NCBI RefSeq assembly: GCF_025398275.1
Contig: NZ_JAODOR010000001.1
Coordinates: 124,001 to 188,000, forward strand
Length of the DNA stretch: 64,000 nt
Direction of reading: 5' to 3'
Source: Microbacterium memoriense
GTDB taxonomy: Bacteria; Actinomycetota; Actinomycetes; Actinomycetales; Microbacteriaceae
Positions within the stretch are counted from its first letter, which is position 1. The number at the start of each line of letters is the position of its first letter. This document shows positions 42,498-50,926 of this stretch, one piece after another. The notes below the pieces were generated by a model. The model saw nothing but the letters and a program-made list of their open reading frames with translations, ran no database searches and was not told the DNA's origin. The position numbers and the translations under genes were made by a program.

Positions 42498-43349
42498 ATG
42501 TCCACCGTGCTCGAGTTGGATCCACAGGCGACCGCTGCCGTCGGCCGCGCGATCGACGCGCTCGCCGGGCGCCGCATCGCCATCCTCACCGGCGCGGGCG
42601 TGTCGACCGATTCCGGCATCCCCGACTACCGCGGAAAAGGCGCTCCGACGCGCACTCCCATGACCGCGCAGCAATTTCTGGCGAGCGATTCCGCCCGCCG
42701 TCGCTACTGGGTGGGCAGTCACCTCGGCTGGAGCGCGTTCGCGGCATCCGCCCCGAACGACGGCCACACCGCGCTGGCAGATCTCGAACACCATGGCGTC
42801 GCGAGCGGCATCATCACGCAGAACGTGGATGGACTGCACCTGCGCGCCGGCAGTCGCCGCGTGGTCGAACTGCACGGCACGATGCGCCGCGTGTTCTGCA
42901 CCCACTGTGGACAGGTGTTCGACCGACGTGATCTCGCGGTACGGGTGGAAGCCGACAACCCGTGGATCACGGTGCCCGAGAATGTCGAGCTGGGCCCGGA
43001 CGGTGACGTGCTGCCGTCATCGAGCGAGGGGTTCATCGTCCCGGATTGCTCGATCTGCCAGGGCATGCTCAAACCCGACGTCGTCTTCTTCGGCGAGTAC
43101 ATCCCGATCGAGAAGTTCCAGGAGGCGGAGCAACTCGTCCGCTCGAGCGACGCGCTCGTCATCGCCGGATCGTCGTTGGTCGTCAATTCCGGCATCCGGC
43201 TCCTCGAACGCGCGCGACGCCGGAAACTGCCCGTCGTGATCATCAACCGCGGGCAGACGAGGGCGGACGCGCGGGCGACGGTCAAGGTGGATGCCGGCAC
43301 GACAGAGGTACTCCGGGCGCTGGCTCGTGCGCTCCCTGCCCTGCGCTGA
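42498..43349 (+). CDS. Sir2-family NAD-dependent protein deacylase
   Basis: A 283 aa sirtuin that removes acyl groups from lysines using NAD. The NAD site is ILTGAGVSTDSGIPDYRGKG, ITQNVDGLHLRAGS contains the ribose contacts, and the catalytic His is in VELHGTMRRVFC. A zinc site is formed by FCTHCG and DCSICQ. C-terminal FGEYIP and AGSSLVVNSG are the usual Rossmann motifs. GGAGAGGA serves as ribosome-binding site. It is followed after 39 bp by a histidine phosphatase gene with its own -10 box. Confidence 0.93.
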   Translation: MSTVLELDPQATAAVGRAIDALAGRRIAILTGAGVSTDSGIPDYRGKGAPTRTPMTAQQFLASDSARRRYWVGSHLGWSAFAASAPNDGHTALADLEHHGVASGIITQNVDGLHLRAGSRRVVELHGTMRRVFCTHCGQVFDRRDLAVRVEADNPWITVPENVELGPDGDVLPSSSEGFIVPDCSICQGMLKPDVVFFGEYIPIEKFQEAEQLVRSSDALVIAGSSLVVNSGIRLLERARRRKLPVVIINRGQTRADARATVKVDAGTTEVLRALARALPALR

Positions 43350-43376
43350 GCGGACCTCTCTCGCTGCCAGGCGGCG

Positions 43377-43382
43377 TAGGCT
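43377..43382 (+). promoter_or_regulatory. -10 box of leaderless histidine phosphatase gene
   Basis: TAGGCT, 6 nt before the GTG at 43389. Confidence 0.6.
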
Positions 43383-43388
43383 CGAACC

Positions 43389-43994
43389 GTGACAACGCTG
43401 CTGCTGGTGCGCCATGGTGAGACCGACTGGAACGCGGCGCGCCGTATTCAGGGATCGACCGACATTGCGCTCAACGACACCGGACGCGCGCAAGCACGCG
43501 AGACGGCCGCGGTACTCGCCGAGCGCTTCGCCGGCGTGAACCCGCTCGTGGTGTCCAGTGATCTGTCGAGAGCGCGCGAGACCGCGGAGATCATCGCTGC
43601 GGCTCTCGGCACCGATCTTGCGCACACGTATCCCCAGTTGCGTGAGCGCGCCTATGGCGTCGCCGAGGGCCTGTCCATCGAGGAATACCACGAGAAGTTC
43701 GGCGTGTGGGACCGTGAGAATGTGCCGGATGCCGAGACCTCCCCCCAGCTCCGCCGACGTGCGGTGGGGGCGGTCCGCCGCGTCGTGCGCGACGCCCGGC
43801 GGCTCCACTCTCCGCGGGACGTGCCGGTGATCGCGGTGTCCCACGGCGCGCTCATCTCCCAGCTCATCCGGCACGCGAGTGGTGACACCCTGCCGCTCGT
43901 GGGTGAACGCCTCGCGAACGCATCGACGCACGAGTTCCTGGTCGAGCGCCACCACCTGAGCGTCCGCTCGTACGCCGCCGTGCCTATCGGCTGA
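43389..43994 (+). CDS. Histidine phosphatase family protein (phosphoglycerate mutase-like)
   Basis: A 201 aa single-domain phosphatase. The RHG motif LLLVRHGETDWNAARRIQG contains the phosphorylated His. VVSSDLSRARETAEIIAAAL and the ELVE-like EEYHEKFGV follow, and the second catalytic His is in VIAVSHGALISQLI. Members act as cobalamin phosphatase, glucosyl-3-phosphoglycerate phosphatase or other phosphatases, so the substrate is open. Leaderless GTG start. Confidence 0.88.
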   Translation: MTTLLLVRHGETDWNAARRIQGSTDIALNDTGRAQARETAAVLAERFAGVNPLVVSSDLSRARETAEIIAAALGTDLAHTYPQLRERAYGVAEGLSIEEYHEKFGVWDRENVPDAETSPQLRRRAVGAVRRVVRDARRLHSPRDVPVIAVSHGALISQLIRHASGDTLPLVGERLANASTHEFLVERHHLSVRSYAAVPIG

Positions 43995-44018
43995 TCCTGC
44001 GTCGCGGGGTCGCGTAAG

Positions 44019-44042
44019 GCCGCATCCGCGGCGGGATGCGGC
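44019..44042. terminator. Terminator between convergent histidine phosphatase and CitE-like genes
   Basis: GCCGCATCC (44019-44027) and GGATGCGGC (44034-44042) form a perfect 9-bp stem with a 6-nt loop. No U tract. Confidence 0.5.
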
Positions 44043-44078
44043 GCGTACTGCCCCCTCAGCAGCGTACGGGCGCCGTCG

Positions 44079-44882
44079 CTACGCCCGGGCGAGCACCGAC
44101 CGCGCGTGGCGGAGGATGGGCTCGTCGACCATACGGCCCTCGAATGCGAACACACCGCGCTCGCCCGCGGCGGCAGCAAGGACGCCCCGGGCCCACGCGA
44201 TCATCGCCTCGTCCGGACGATAGGCGGCGCGGATCGTCTCGACCTGGGCCGGATGGATGCACGCGCTCGCCGCGAATCCGCTCGCGGCCGCATCCTGCCC
44301 TTCGCGCCGGAGCCCCTCGTCATCTGCGATGTCGAGGTGTACCGCATCGATCGCCGGCTTCCCCGCGGCGCCGGCAGCCAACAGCACTCGCGCACGGGCG
44401 TGACGGGCGACATCGCGGTAGAGACCCCGCGAATCACGGCTGGACGTGCCACCGAGCGATGCGATCAGGTCGTCCGCCCCCCACATGAGGGCGATGACGT
44501 TGTCGAGCCGGGCGATCTTCTCCGCCGCGACGACGCCGGCAGCGGTCTCGCACAGCGCGATCACGGCGAAGCGCGGATCCACGCGCGACATGTGTGTGGG
44601 AGAGGAGGCCTTCGCGAGCATGATCGTGCGGAAATCGGTCTGCGACAGGGTGGCGATGTCGGCGTCGAAGTCCGCTGTGCCCAACGGGTTGACGCGGACG
44701 ATGACTCGTGCCGGGTCGAGGTGCGCAGCGATGAGTGCGCCGCGCGCGGCGGCTTTCGCACCGGGGGCAACGGCGTCCTCCATGTCGAGGATGACGGTAT
44801 CCGCTCTCGCCATGGCCTTCGCGAAGCGCTCGGGACGGTCTGCGGGGCAGAAGAGCAGCGCCGGACCGAACCCCGTTCTCAT
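44079..44882 (-). CDS. CitE-like CoA-ester lyase (HpcH/HpaI aldolase fold)
   Basis: A 267 aa TIM-barrel lyase. Seen are LLFCPADRPERFAKAMARAD, the metal-binding acidic residues in VILDMEDAV and VIALCETAAGVVAAEKIA, and LMWGADDLIASLGG. Homologues include malyl-CoA lyases and the mycobacterial Rv2498c type, a stereospecific hydroxymethylglutaryl-CoA lyase in leucine degradation. The latter fits the neighbourhood. The ATG at 44882 overlaps the maoC stop by 4 bp. Last gene of the acyl-CoA dehydrogenase operon. Confidence 0.88.
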   Translation of the reverse strand: MRTGFGPALLFCPADRPERFAKAMARADTVILDMEDAVAPGAKAAARGALIAAHLDPARVIVRVNPLGTADFDADIATLSQTDFRTIMLAKASSPTHMSRVDPRFAVIALCETAAGVVAAEKIARLDNVIALMWGADDLIASLGGTSSRDSRGLYRDVARHARARVLLAAGAAGKPAIDAVHLDIADDEGLRREGQDAAASGFAASACIHPAQVETIRAAYRPDEAMIAWARGVLAAAAGERGVFAFEGRMVDEPILRHARSVLARA

Positions 44883-45358
44883 GCCGGTGCCCCCTCGGGC
44901 CGACACCACATGAGGGCGACCCGTGTCGCGGTCGCGACGACGTCGCCGTTCTGGTTGCGCCCGGTGTGCCGCATCGTCACGACGCCCTGGCCGGGGCGCG
45001 AGGACGATGGGCGGGCATCGATGATCTCCGTCTCGGTCGTGAGCGTGTCACCCGCGAAGAGCGGATGCGGGAAGGAGATGTCCGACAGGGCGACTTGCGC
45101 CACGAGTGTGCCCTGTGTGAGCTGTGACACGGAGGCCCCGACCATCGTCGCGAGCGTCCACATCGAGTTGACGAGACGCTGGCCGAACGGCTGGGTGGCC
45201 GCGTACGCGGCATCCATGTGCAGTGCCTGCGTATTCATCGTGAGCGAGGAGAAGAGCACGTTGTCGGTCTCCGTGACCGTTCGCCCCGGACTGTGGCGAT
45301 AGCGTGCCCCGACCACGAACTCTTCGACGTAGAGGCCACGCTGGACGATGTCGGTCAT
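44879..45358 (-). CDS. MaoC-family enoyl-CoA hydratase
   Basis: A 159 aa hotdog-fold hydratase. The hydratase-2 region reads NTQALHMDAAYAATQPFGQR, with FAGDTLTTETEIIDARP following. It would hydrate an unsaturated acyl-CoA such as 3-methylglutaconyl-CoA. The ATG overlaps the stop of the dehydrogenase gene by 4 bp and its own stop overlaps the CitE-like start by 4 bp, so the three proteins are probably made together. Confidence 0.88.
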   Translation of the reverse strand: MTDIVQRGLYVEEFVVGARYRHSPGRTVTETDNVLFSSLTMNTQALHMDAAYAATQPFGQRLVNSMWTLATMVGASVSQLTQGTLVAQVALSDISFPHPLFAGDTLTTETEIIDARPSSSRPGQGVVTMRHTGRNQNGDVVATATRVALMWCRPEGAPA

Positions 45359-46536
45359 CGCGTGTCCCCCGCCGTGAGACCGAGTGCGCGCGCGATGACG
45401 AGGAGCTGCACTTCGGTCGTCCCCTCGCCGATCTCGAGGATCTTCGAGTCACGGAAGTGGCGCGCCACCGCGTATTCGTTCATGAACCCGTTGCCGCCGA
45501 AGATCTGGGTGGCATCCCGCGCGTTGTCCATCGCGGCGTCGCTCGCGGTGAGCTTGGCGATCGCGGCTTCCGTCTTGAACGGCAGGCCTCGGTCGCGGAG
45601 CCGCGCGGCGTGGAGCCATGCGAGCCGCGCGTTGTGGACCCGCATCTGCATCCGCGCGATCTGGAACTGGATCGCCTGTCTGCCCGCGAGCGGTTCCCCG
45701 AACACGCGTCGGGTGTGTGCGTAATCGATCGCCGCTTCCAGGCATCCTTCCGCCGCTCCCGTCGACAGCGCGGCGATCGCGATGCGTCCTTCGTCGAGGA
45801 TGTGCAGGAAGTGGGAGAAGCCTCGCCCCCGCGCGCCGAGAAGGTTCCCTTCGGGCACGCGCGCCGATGCGAAGGACAGGGGATGAGTGTCGGACGCATG
45901 CCAGCCGACTTTGTCGTACGCGGGCCCCACCGTGAATCCCGGGGTTCCCGACGGGACGATGATCGTCGAGATCTCCTTGCGCCCGTCCTGCTCCCCCGTG
46001 ACGGCCGTGACCGTGACGAAGCGCGTGATCGGTGTTCCCGAGTTCGTGATGAACTGCTTCGCGCCGTCGATGACCCACTCGCCGTCGTCGAGCCGTGCGG
46101 TTGTCCGCGTGGCCCCGGCGTCCGACCCCGCCTCGGGCTCCGTCAGCCCGAAGCCCGCGAGAGCGCGGCCGGAGAGGAGGTCGGGCAGCAGTTCGGCGCG
46201 TTGCGCATCGGTGCCGAAGCGGAAGACCGGCATGGCGCCGAGGCTCACGCCGGCTTCCAGAGTGATCGCGATCGACTGGTCGACGCGCGCCAGCGCCTCG
46301 ATCGCCAGCCCGAGCGCGACATAGTCGCCCCCCTGTCCGCCGGCATCCTCGGGGAAAGGGAGACCGAACAGGCCCATCTCCCCCATCTGAGCGACGACCG
46401 GCATCGACAGGGTCTTGGTGCGATCCGCGTCGTATGCCTGCGGGGCGACCACCTCATCGGCGAATGTCCGCACCAGGGCGGCGAGCTCGCGCTGGTCCTC
46501 CGTCAGGCCGTACGTGGACAAATCCAGCGCTCCCAT
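45355..46536 (-). CDS. Acyl-CoA dehydrogenase
   Basis: A 393 aa FAD-dependent enzyme that oxidises short-chain acyl-CoAs. Signature 1 is LAGFGLTEPEAGSDAGATRT, with WVIDGAKQFITNSGTP next. The C-terminal helical domain contains ATQIFGGNGFMNEYAV and the end ILEIGEGTTEVQLL. Full family length. Strong ribosome-binding site GAAGGAG 6 nt before the ATG. It resembles FadE19-type isovaleryl-CoA dehydrogenases by context. The promoter region is shared with the divergent tetR gene and holds two inverted repeats. Confidence 0.92.
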   Translation of the reverse strand: MGALDLSTYGLTEDQRELAALVRTFADEVVAPQAYDADRTKTLSMPVVAQMGEMGLFGLPFPEDAGGQGGDYVALGLAIEALARVDQSIAITLEAGVSLGAMPVFRFGTDAQRAELLPDLLSGRALAGFGLTEPEAGSDAGATRTTARLDDGEWVIDGAKQFITNSGTPITRFVTVTAVTGEQDGRKEISTIIVPSGTPGFTVGPAYDKVGWHASDTHPLSFASARVPEGNLLGARGRGFSHFLHILDEGRIAIAALSTGAAEGCLEAAIDYAHTRRVFGEPLAGRQAIQFQIARMQMRVHNARLAWLHAARLRDRGLPFKTEAAIAKLTASDAAMDNARDATQIFGGNGFMNEYAVARHFRDSKILEIGEGTTEVQLLVIARALGLTAGDTR

Positions 46537-46600
46537 GCCATCTCCTTCGATGTCTGCGGATGCCGAGAACGGCGCCTGCTGGCGCGCCCGCGCGGCTATG

Positions 46601-46618
46601 GGTTAGTGTTCATTAACC
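46601..46618. promoter_or_regulatory. TetR-type operator, site 1
   Basis: GGTTAGTGTTCATTAACC pairs at 7 of 9 positions, with arms GGTTA and TAACC. It lies midway between the start codons of the acyl-CoA dehydrogenase and tetR genes. Confidence 0.6.
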
Positions 46619-46630
46619 CGAGCGTCATCA

Positions 46631-46648
46631 GGTTAGCGAGGATTAACT
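46631..46648. promoter_or_regulatory. TetR-type operator, site 2
   Basis: GGTTAGCGAGGATTAACT repeats the GTTA/TAAC half-sites of site 1 at the same spacing, 30 bp further on and 3 bp before the tetR ATG. Confidence 0.5.
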
Positions 46649-46651
46649 GGA

Positions 46652-47263
46652 ATGGCAACGACATCCCCCACCGCAGACGCCACCGCCCGTGAGCGCGCGA
46701 AGGTCGACCGCCACGACGCCCTGCTCCGCGAAGCCGCGCGCCTGTTCGCCGCGCGGGGCTTCGACGGCGTGAGCCTGGAAGACCTCGGGTCCGCGGTCGG
46801 GGTCACCGGCCCTGCGGTCTATCGCCACTTCGCCAGCAAACGCGCTCTCCTCGGAGCAATCCTCGTGCGCGCAAGCGAAGACCTTCTCAGCGGTGGACAA
46901 GCCGTCGTGAGCGAGCCGGCTGATCCCGGGGCGCACCTGCGTGCCCTCGTCGGATTCCACGTGACGTTCGCGCTCGCCGACGCCGACGTCATCCGCGTGC
47001 ACGATCGAGACCTGCCGCATCTCAGCGATGAAGACCGGCACCGTGTGCGGCGACTTCAGCGCGAGTACGTTGAACTGTGGATCGTCGTCCTCGGTCTGCT
47101 GCATCCGGACCGTTCGCCCGATGAGCTGCGTGTGCGTGCACACGCCGGATTCGGGCTCATCAATTCGACGCCGTACAGCGTGCGCGCCTTGGCGAAGGCG
47201 CCCCGAAATGCGGTCGTGCACGATGTGCTCTCGGCCATGACGCTCGCCGCACTGCGCGACTAG
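46652..47263 (+). CDS. TetR/AcrR-family transcriptional regulator
   Basis: A 203 aa repressor. The N-terminal helix-turn-helix is LLREAARLFAARGFDGVSLE, then LGSAVGVTGPAVYRHFASKR, close to the TetR consensus. The C-terminal ligand domain is helical. It likely controls the divergent acyl-CoA dehydrogenase-maoC-citE operon and itself through the two sites upstream. The inducer would plausibly be an acyl-CoA. Its stop overlaps the end of the convergent E2 gene by 4 bp. Confidence 0.9.
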   Translation: MATTSPTADATARERAKVDRHDALLREAARLFAARGFDGVSLEDLGSAVGVTGPAVYRHFASKRALLGAILVRASEDLLSGGQAVVSEPADPGAHLRALVGFHVTFALADADVIRVHDRDLPHLSDEDRHRVRRLQREYVELWIVVLGLLHPDRSPDELRVRAHAGFGLINSTPYSVRALAKAPRNAVVHDVLSAMTLAALRD

Positions 47264-48585
47264 CCGAGGAGCATCGCCCGCCCAGGCTCGCGCAGCACGT
47301 CGCCCACCGCCGCGAGGAACCGGGATCCCTGTTCTCCATCGACCAGACGGTGGTCGAACGACAGGCTGAGGGTCATGACATCGCGCAGCACGATCTCGCC
47401 GCGGTGCTCCCAGGGACGTGAGCGCACGGCTCCCACCCCGAGAATTCCGGCCTCCCCCGGGTTCAGGATCGGTGTGCCGGCGTCGACCCCGAAGACCCCG
47501 AAGTTCGTGATCGAGAACGTGCCTCCGGTGAGAGCCGACAGCGGAGTGCGGCCCGTACGGGCCGTGGCGGCGAGCTCGCCGATCGCGTCGGCCAGCTCCA
47601 CGAGCGTGAGTCGTTCGGCATCGGTCACGTTCGGCACGATGAGTCCACGCTCGGTGGCCGCGGCGATTCCGAGGTTGACATAGTGATGCTGCACGATCTC
47701 GGCTGCTCCGGCGTCCCATCGGGAGTTCAGCGACGGCTCGTGGCGCAACGCGAGACAGGCGGCCTTCGCCACGACCGCCAACACGCCGATGCGATGGCCC
47801 TCGAGGCGCCGATCGGCGCGAAGGTCTGCGAGCAGCCGGCTCGTCTCGGTCACATCGATCTCGAGGAAGCATGTGACGTGCGGCGCGGTGAAGGCGCTGC
47901 GCACCATGGCCTCCGCGGTGTGCTTGCGCACTCCGCGAATCGGTGTGCGGGTCTCGCGCCGGCTATCCGTGGTGGGTGCGGATGCCGGCACCTCTGCCGG
48001 AGTGGCGTGCTGAGCCGCGTACCGCTCAACGTCCTCACGCCCGATGACGCCGGTGACCCCCGTGGCTTCGATCAGGGAAAGGTCGACGCCGAGCTGTTTC
48101 GCCAGCGCCCGCACCGGCGGCGTCGAACGCGGACGCTCGTGCCGCACCTCGGCGGGCGCGGGCGGCAGAACATCGTGGGGCGCCGCGACGAGGACGTCGG
48201 TGTCGGATGCCGACACCGACGCGAGGGAGCGCACCCGACGTTGCGGTCGCCCGCTGGCACGGGGAGTCGCCCCGTACCCGACGAGGTTCGGCGGGATCAC
48301 CTCGTCGTCGTCGTCGTCGACGACGCCTTCCATGGCTCCGGCCACAGCGGGGACATCGATCGAGATGAGGAGCTCGCCGACCGCGATGACCTCACCGGGC
48401 GCTGCGTGCAACGTGCGCACGGTTCCGGCGAACGGCGACGGCAGCTCGACGATCGCTTTCGCGGTCTCGACTTCTGCGATCGGCTGGTTGAGGGTGACGA
48501 TGTCGCCGACGGCGACGAGCCACTGCACGATCTCGGCTTCCGGGAGGCCCTCGCCCAGATCGGGGAGACGGAACTCGGCGGTCAT
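47260..48585 (-). CDS. bkdC: Branched-chain 2-oxoacid dehydrogenase E2 (dihydrolipoyl acyltransferase)
   Basis: A 441 aa E2. Residues 1-75 are one lipoyl domain with the lipoylated Lys in EVETAKAIVELPS. A flexible linker leads to a peripheral-subunit-binding domain (PVRALAKQLGVDLSLIEATG near 125). The catalytic domain ends with the active-site His in SLSFDHRLVDGEQGSRFL. The ATG at 48585 is preceded by GGAGGGGAG and overlaps the E1-beta stop by 4 bp. The E3 gene is not here. Confidence 0.92.
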   Translation of the reverse strand: MTAEFRLPDLGEGLPEAEIVQWLVAVGDIVTLNQPIAEVETAKAIVELPSPFAGTVRTLHAAPGEVIAVGELLISIDVPAVAGAMEGVVDDDDDEVIPPNLVGYGATPRASGRPQRRVRSLASVSASDTDVLVAAPHDVLPPAPAEVRHERPRSTPPVRALAKQLGVDLSLIEATGVTGVIGREDVERYAAQHATPAEVPASAPTTDSRRETRTPIRGVRKHTAEAMVRSAFTAPHVTCFLEIDVTETSRLLADLRADRRLEGHRIGVLAVVAKAACLALRHEPSLNSRWDAGAAEIVQHHYVNLGIAAATERGLIVPNVTDAERLTLVELADAIGELAATARTGRTPLSALTGGTFSITNFGVFGVDAGTPILNPGEAGILGVGAVRSRPWEHRGEIVLRDVMTLSLSFDHRLVDGEQGSRFLAAVGDVLREPGRAMLLG

Positions 48586-49625
48586 CGGGAACTCCCCTCC
48601 CTCGGTGCGAGATCGTCGTCGGCCACTGCGCTGAGACTGTGCGGCCGGTCCAGGACCCGGTCGACGGCATCGAGGATCCGATCGAGATCGGGGAGATGGT
48701 GCCGCTCGAGCTTGGCGGGCGGATACGGGATGTCGTGCCCGGTCACCCGCAGCGGCGGCGCTTCGAGGTACGAGAAACACTGTTCTGTCACACTCGCGAT
48801 GACCTCCGCGCCGACTCCGGCTTCCCCACCGGCCTCGTGGGTCACCACCATCCGCCCGGTCTTGCGGACGGATGCCGCGACGGTGCGATAGTCGACCGGG
48901 GAAATCGACCGGAGGTCGATGACCTCCAGCGAGATGCCGTCGTCCTCTGCGGCGAGTGCGGCATCCATCGCGGTGCCCACCTGCGCACCGTAGGTCACGA
49001 TCGTCGCGTCACTGCCCTCGCGCACCACCCGAGCGAGCCCCATCGGGGCGGCATCGGCGATATCGCCGTCCAGGTCGACGTCGCCTTTCGCGTGATAAAG
49101 GCGCTTGGGCTCGAAGAACACGACCGGGTCATCGCTCGCGATCGCCTGCTGCAGCATCGTGAACGCATCCTGCGGGTTGGACACGGCGACCACGCGCAGC
49201 CCGGCGGTGTGCACGAAGTACGCCTCGGGCGACTCGGAGTGATGCTCGGCCGCTCCCACACCGCCGGCCCAGGGGATGCGGATCGTCAACGGCATCTTCA
49301 CGCGCCCCGCCGTGCGGTAGTGCAGCTTCGCGACCTGACAGACGATCTGATCGAAGGCGGGGTACACGAATCCGTCGAACTGGATCTCCACGACCGGCCG
49401 AAATCCCCGGAAGGCGAGGCCGACCGCCGTGCCCACGATGCCCGACTCCGCCAGCGGGGTGTCGATCACCCGGCGAGGGCCGAACTCGTCGAGCAGGCCG
49501 TCGGTGATGCGGAACACCCCACCTAAGGCGCCGATGTCCTCGCCCATCAACAGCACACGGTCATCGCTCTTCATCGCGCGGTGCAGTCCGGCGGTGAGTG
49601 CCTTGCCCATCGTCATCTGCGTCAT
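48582..49625 (-). CDS. bkdB: Branched-chain 2-oxoacid dehydrogenase E1-beta
   Basis: A 347 aa transketolase-like beta subunit. It begins MGKALTAGLHRAMKSDDRVL and has LMGEDIGALGGVFRITDGLL, DTPLAESGIVGTAVGLAFRG and the C-terminal transketolase domain with LEVIDLRSISPVDYRTV. With E1-alpha it decarboxylates branched-chain 2-oxoacids on thiamine diphosphate. The start overlaps the E1-alpha stop and the stop overlaps the E2 start, each by 4 bp. Confidence 0.94.
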   Translation of the reverse strand: MTQMTMGKALTAGLHRAMKSDDRVLLMGEDIGALGGVFRITDGLLDEFGPRRVIDTPLAESGIVGTAVGLAFRGFRPVVEIQFDGFVYPAFDQIVCQVAKLHYRTAGRVKMPLTIRIPWAGGVGAAEHHSESPEAYFVHTAGLRVVAVSNPQDAFTMLQQAIASDDPVVFFEPKRLYHAKGDVDLDGDIADAAPMGLARVVREGSDATIVTYGAQVGTAMDAALAAEDDGISLEVIDLRSISPVDYRTVAASVRKTGRMVVTHEAGGEAGVGAEVIASVTEQCFSYLEAPPLRVTGHDIPYPPAKLERHHLPDLDRILDAVDRVLDRPHSLSAVADDDLAPREGSSR

Positions 49626-50749
49626 TGTCCCGCCTCCTCGACGGCCGCGAATCCGTCGAGATACGCGGCGAAGCGGCGACGCTCGCGCTCGATCCCACTG
49701 TGGGGTTCGGCATAGACGTGATCGAGGACCTCCAGCGGCGGGCGACTCGTGGCCGTGAGCACGACGCTGCGCATCTCGGCCGCGAAGTCATCACCGGCTA
49801 CGGCGATCTCAGCCACGAACGCATCGTCGAATGCGTCTTCGGAACGCAAGTAGGCCTCGAGCCGGGTCAGTGGATCGCGTGCACGCCAGCGTTCGAGCTC
49901 CGCTGCCTGGCGGTACCGGGTGGGGTCGTCTGAGGTCGTGTGGGGACCCATCCGGTAGGTGACAGCCTCGAGAAACACGGGTCCGCGACCGCGGCGTGCG
50001 TGGTCGAGCGCCCACCGCATCGCGGCAGTGCAGGCCAGCACGTCGTTGCCGTCGAGGCGCAGACTCGGGATGCCGAACCCGGGTGCACGCCCGGCGAGCG
50101 GGAAGCGCGACTGCACCGTGACGGGCTCTGAGATCGCCCACTGATTGTTCGAACAGACGAAGACGACGGGCGCTGCAAACGACGACGCGAAGATCATCGC
50201 CTCGTTGACGTCGCCCTGACTCGTCGCTCCGTCGCCGAAGTAGGCCACGGCAACCTGATCGGTTTCGTCGCGCTGAATGCCCATGGCATAGCCGACCGCG
50301 TGCAGTGTCTGGGCGCCGATGATGATCTGGGGCGTGGCCATGTGAAGCTTCTGCGGGTCGAACGTGCCGTGCATTTCGCCGCGCCATCCGAGGACCAGGT
50401 CCGCCGGGCGTGCACCGCGCATGGTGAGCACGCCGACTTCCCGGTAACTCGGGAAGAGGAAGTCGTCGAGCCGAGCGGCGCGTGCCGTGCCCACCTGAAC
50501 AGCCTCTTGCCCGTGCGCGGGCGCCCACAGGCCGAGATGGCCTTGACGCTGCAGCGCGACTCCCTCCGCGTCGATCCGTCGGACGAGCGCCATATCGCGG
50601 TACATGCCGCGGAGTGCCTCCGCGTCCAGGTCGGTGACCCACCGATCCATTTGGGGATCGGATCGCCGTTCACCGCTCGGAGTCAGCAGCACAGCCAGAT
50701 CGTCGAGATCGGCGTCGCGGGAGGTGGGCGGGGTCAGGGTGTACGTCAT
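49622..50749 (-). CDS. bkdA: Branched-chain 2-oxoacid dehydrogenase E1-alpha
   Basis: A 375 aa thiamine-diphosphate-binding subunit. The ThDP motif is VAYFGDGATSQGDVNEAMIF followed by NNQWAISEPV. FPSYREVGVLTMRG is the substrate channel segment, and YRMGPHTTSDDPTRYR the phosphorylation-loop equivalent of the family. The ATG at 50749 gives the conserved length and has AAGGGA upstream. The gene diverges from the Lrp/AsnC gene at 50927, a typical bkdR arrangement. A TAGCCT box at 50832-50837 on the reverse strand could drive it with a leader of about 75 nt. Confidence 0.94.
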   Translation of the reverse strand: MTYTLTPPTSRDADLDDLAVLLTPSGERRSDPQMDRWVTDLDAEALRGMYRDMALVRRIDAEGVALQRQGHLGLWAPAHGQEAVQVGTARAARLDDFLFPSYREVGVLTMRGARPADLVLGWRGEMHGTFDPQKLHMATPQIIIGAQTLHAVGYAMGIQRDETDQVAVAYFGDGATSQGDVNEAMIFASSFAAPVVFVCSNNQWAISEPVTVQSRFPLAGRAPGFGIPSLRLDGNDVLACTAAMRWALDHARRGRGPVFLEAVTYRMGPHTTSDDPTRYRQAAELERWRARDPLTRLEAYLRSEDAFDDAFVAEIAVAGDDFAAEMRSVVLTATSRPPLEVLDHVYAEPHSGIERERRRFAAYLDGFAAVEEAGQ

Positions 50750-50890
50750 CGTCGTCCCTTCTGTTTTCCGGCCGCAGGTCTCGTGAACCGGGGGCCGTTG
50801 CAGAGCGTCGGCCTCATCGCCGACGGAGTCGAGGCTACGTCGACATCGCACCTCGCTCAAGCATTCGGCAGTGGGTTGAGCATGTTGCGT

Positions 50891-50904
50891 AACACGCGCG
50901 TGTT
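50891..50904. promoter_or_regulatory. Perfect 14-bp palindrome, candidate Lrp/AsnC operator
   Basis: AACACGCGCGTGTT is its own reverse complement. It ends 8 bp before the -10 box of the Lrp/AsnC gene, where it would overlap the -35 element, and lies about 65 bp upstream of the presumed bkdA start site. Confidence 0.55.
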
Positions 50905-50912
50905 CACCCTGT

Positions 50913-50918
50913 TATGGT
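50913..50918 (+). promoter_or_regulatory. -10 box of leaderless Lrp/AsnC gene
   Basis: TATGGT, 8 nt before the ATG at 50927. Confidence 0.5.
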
Positions 50919-50926
50919 TGGGCACT

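Noticed and set aside
50300..50926. Longer in-frame version of the Lrp/AsnC protein.
   Set aside because: The extension lies opposite bkdA and its promoter region, and the helix-turn-helix domain begins right after the ATG at 50927.
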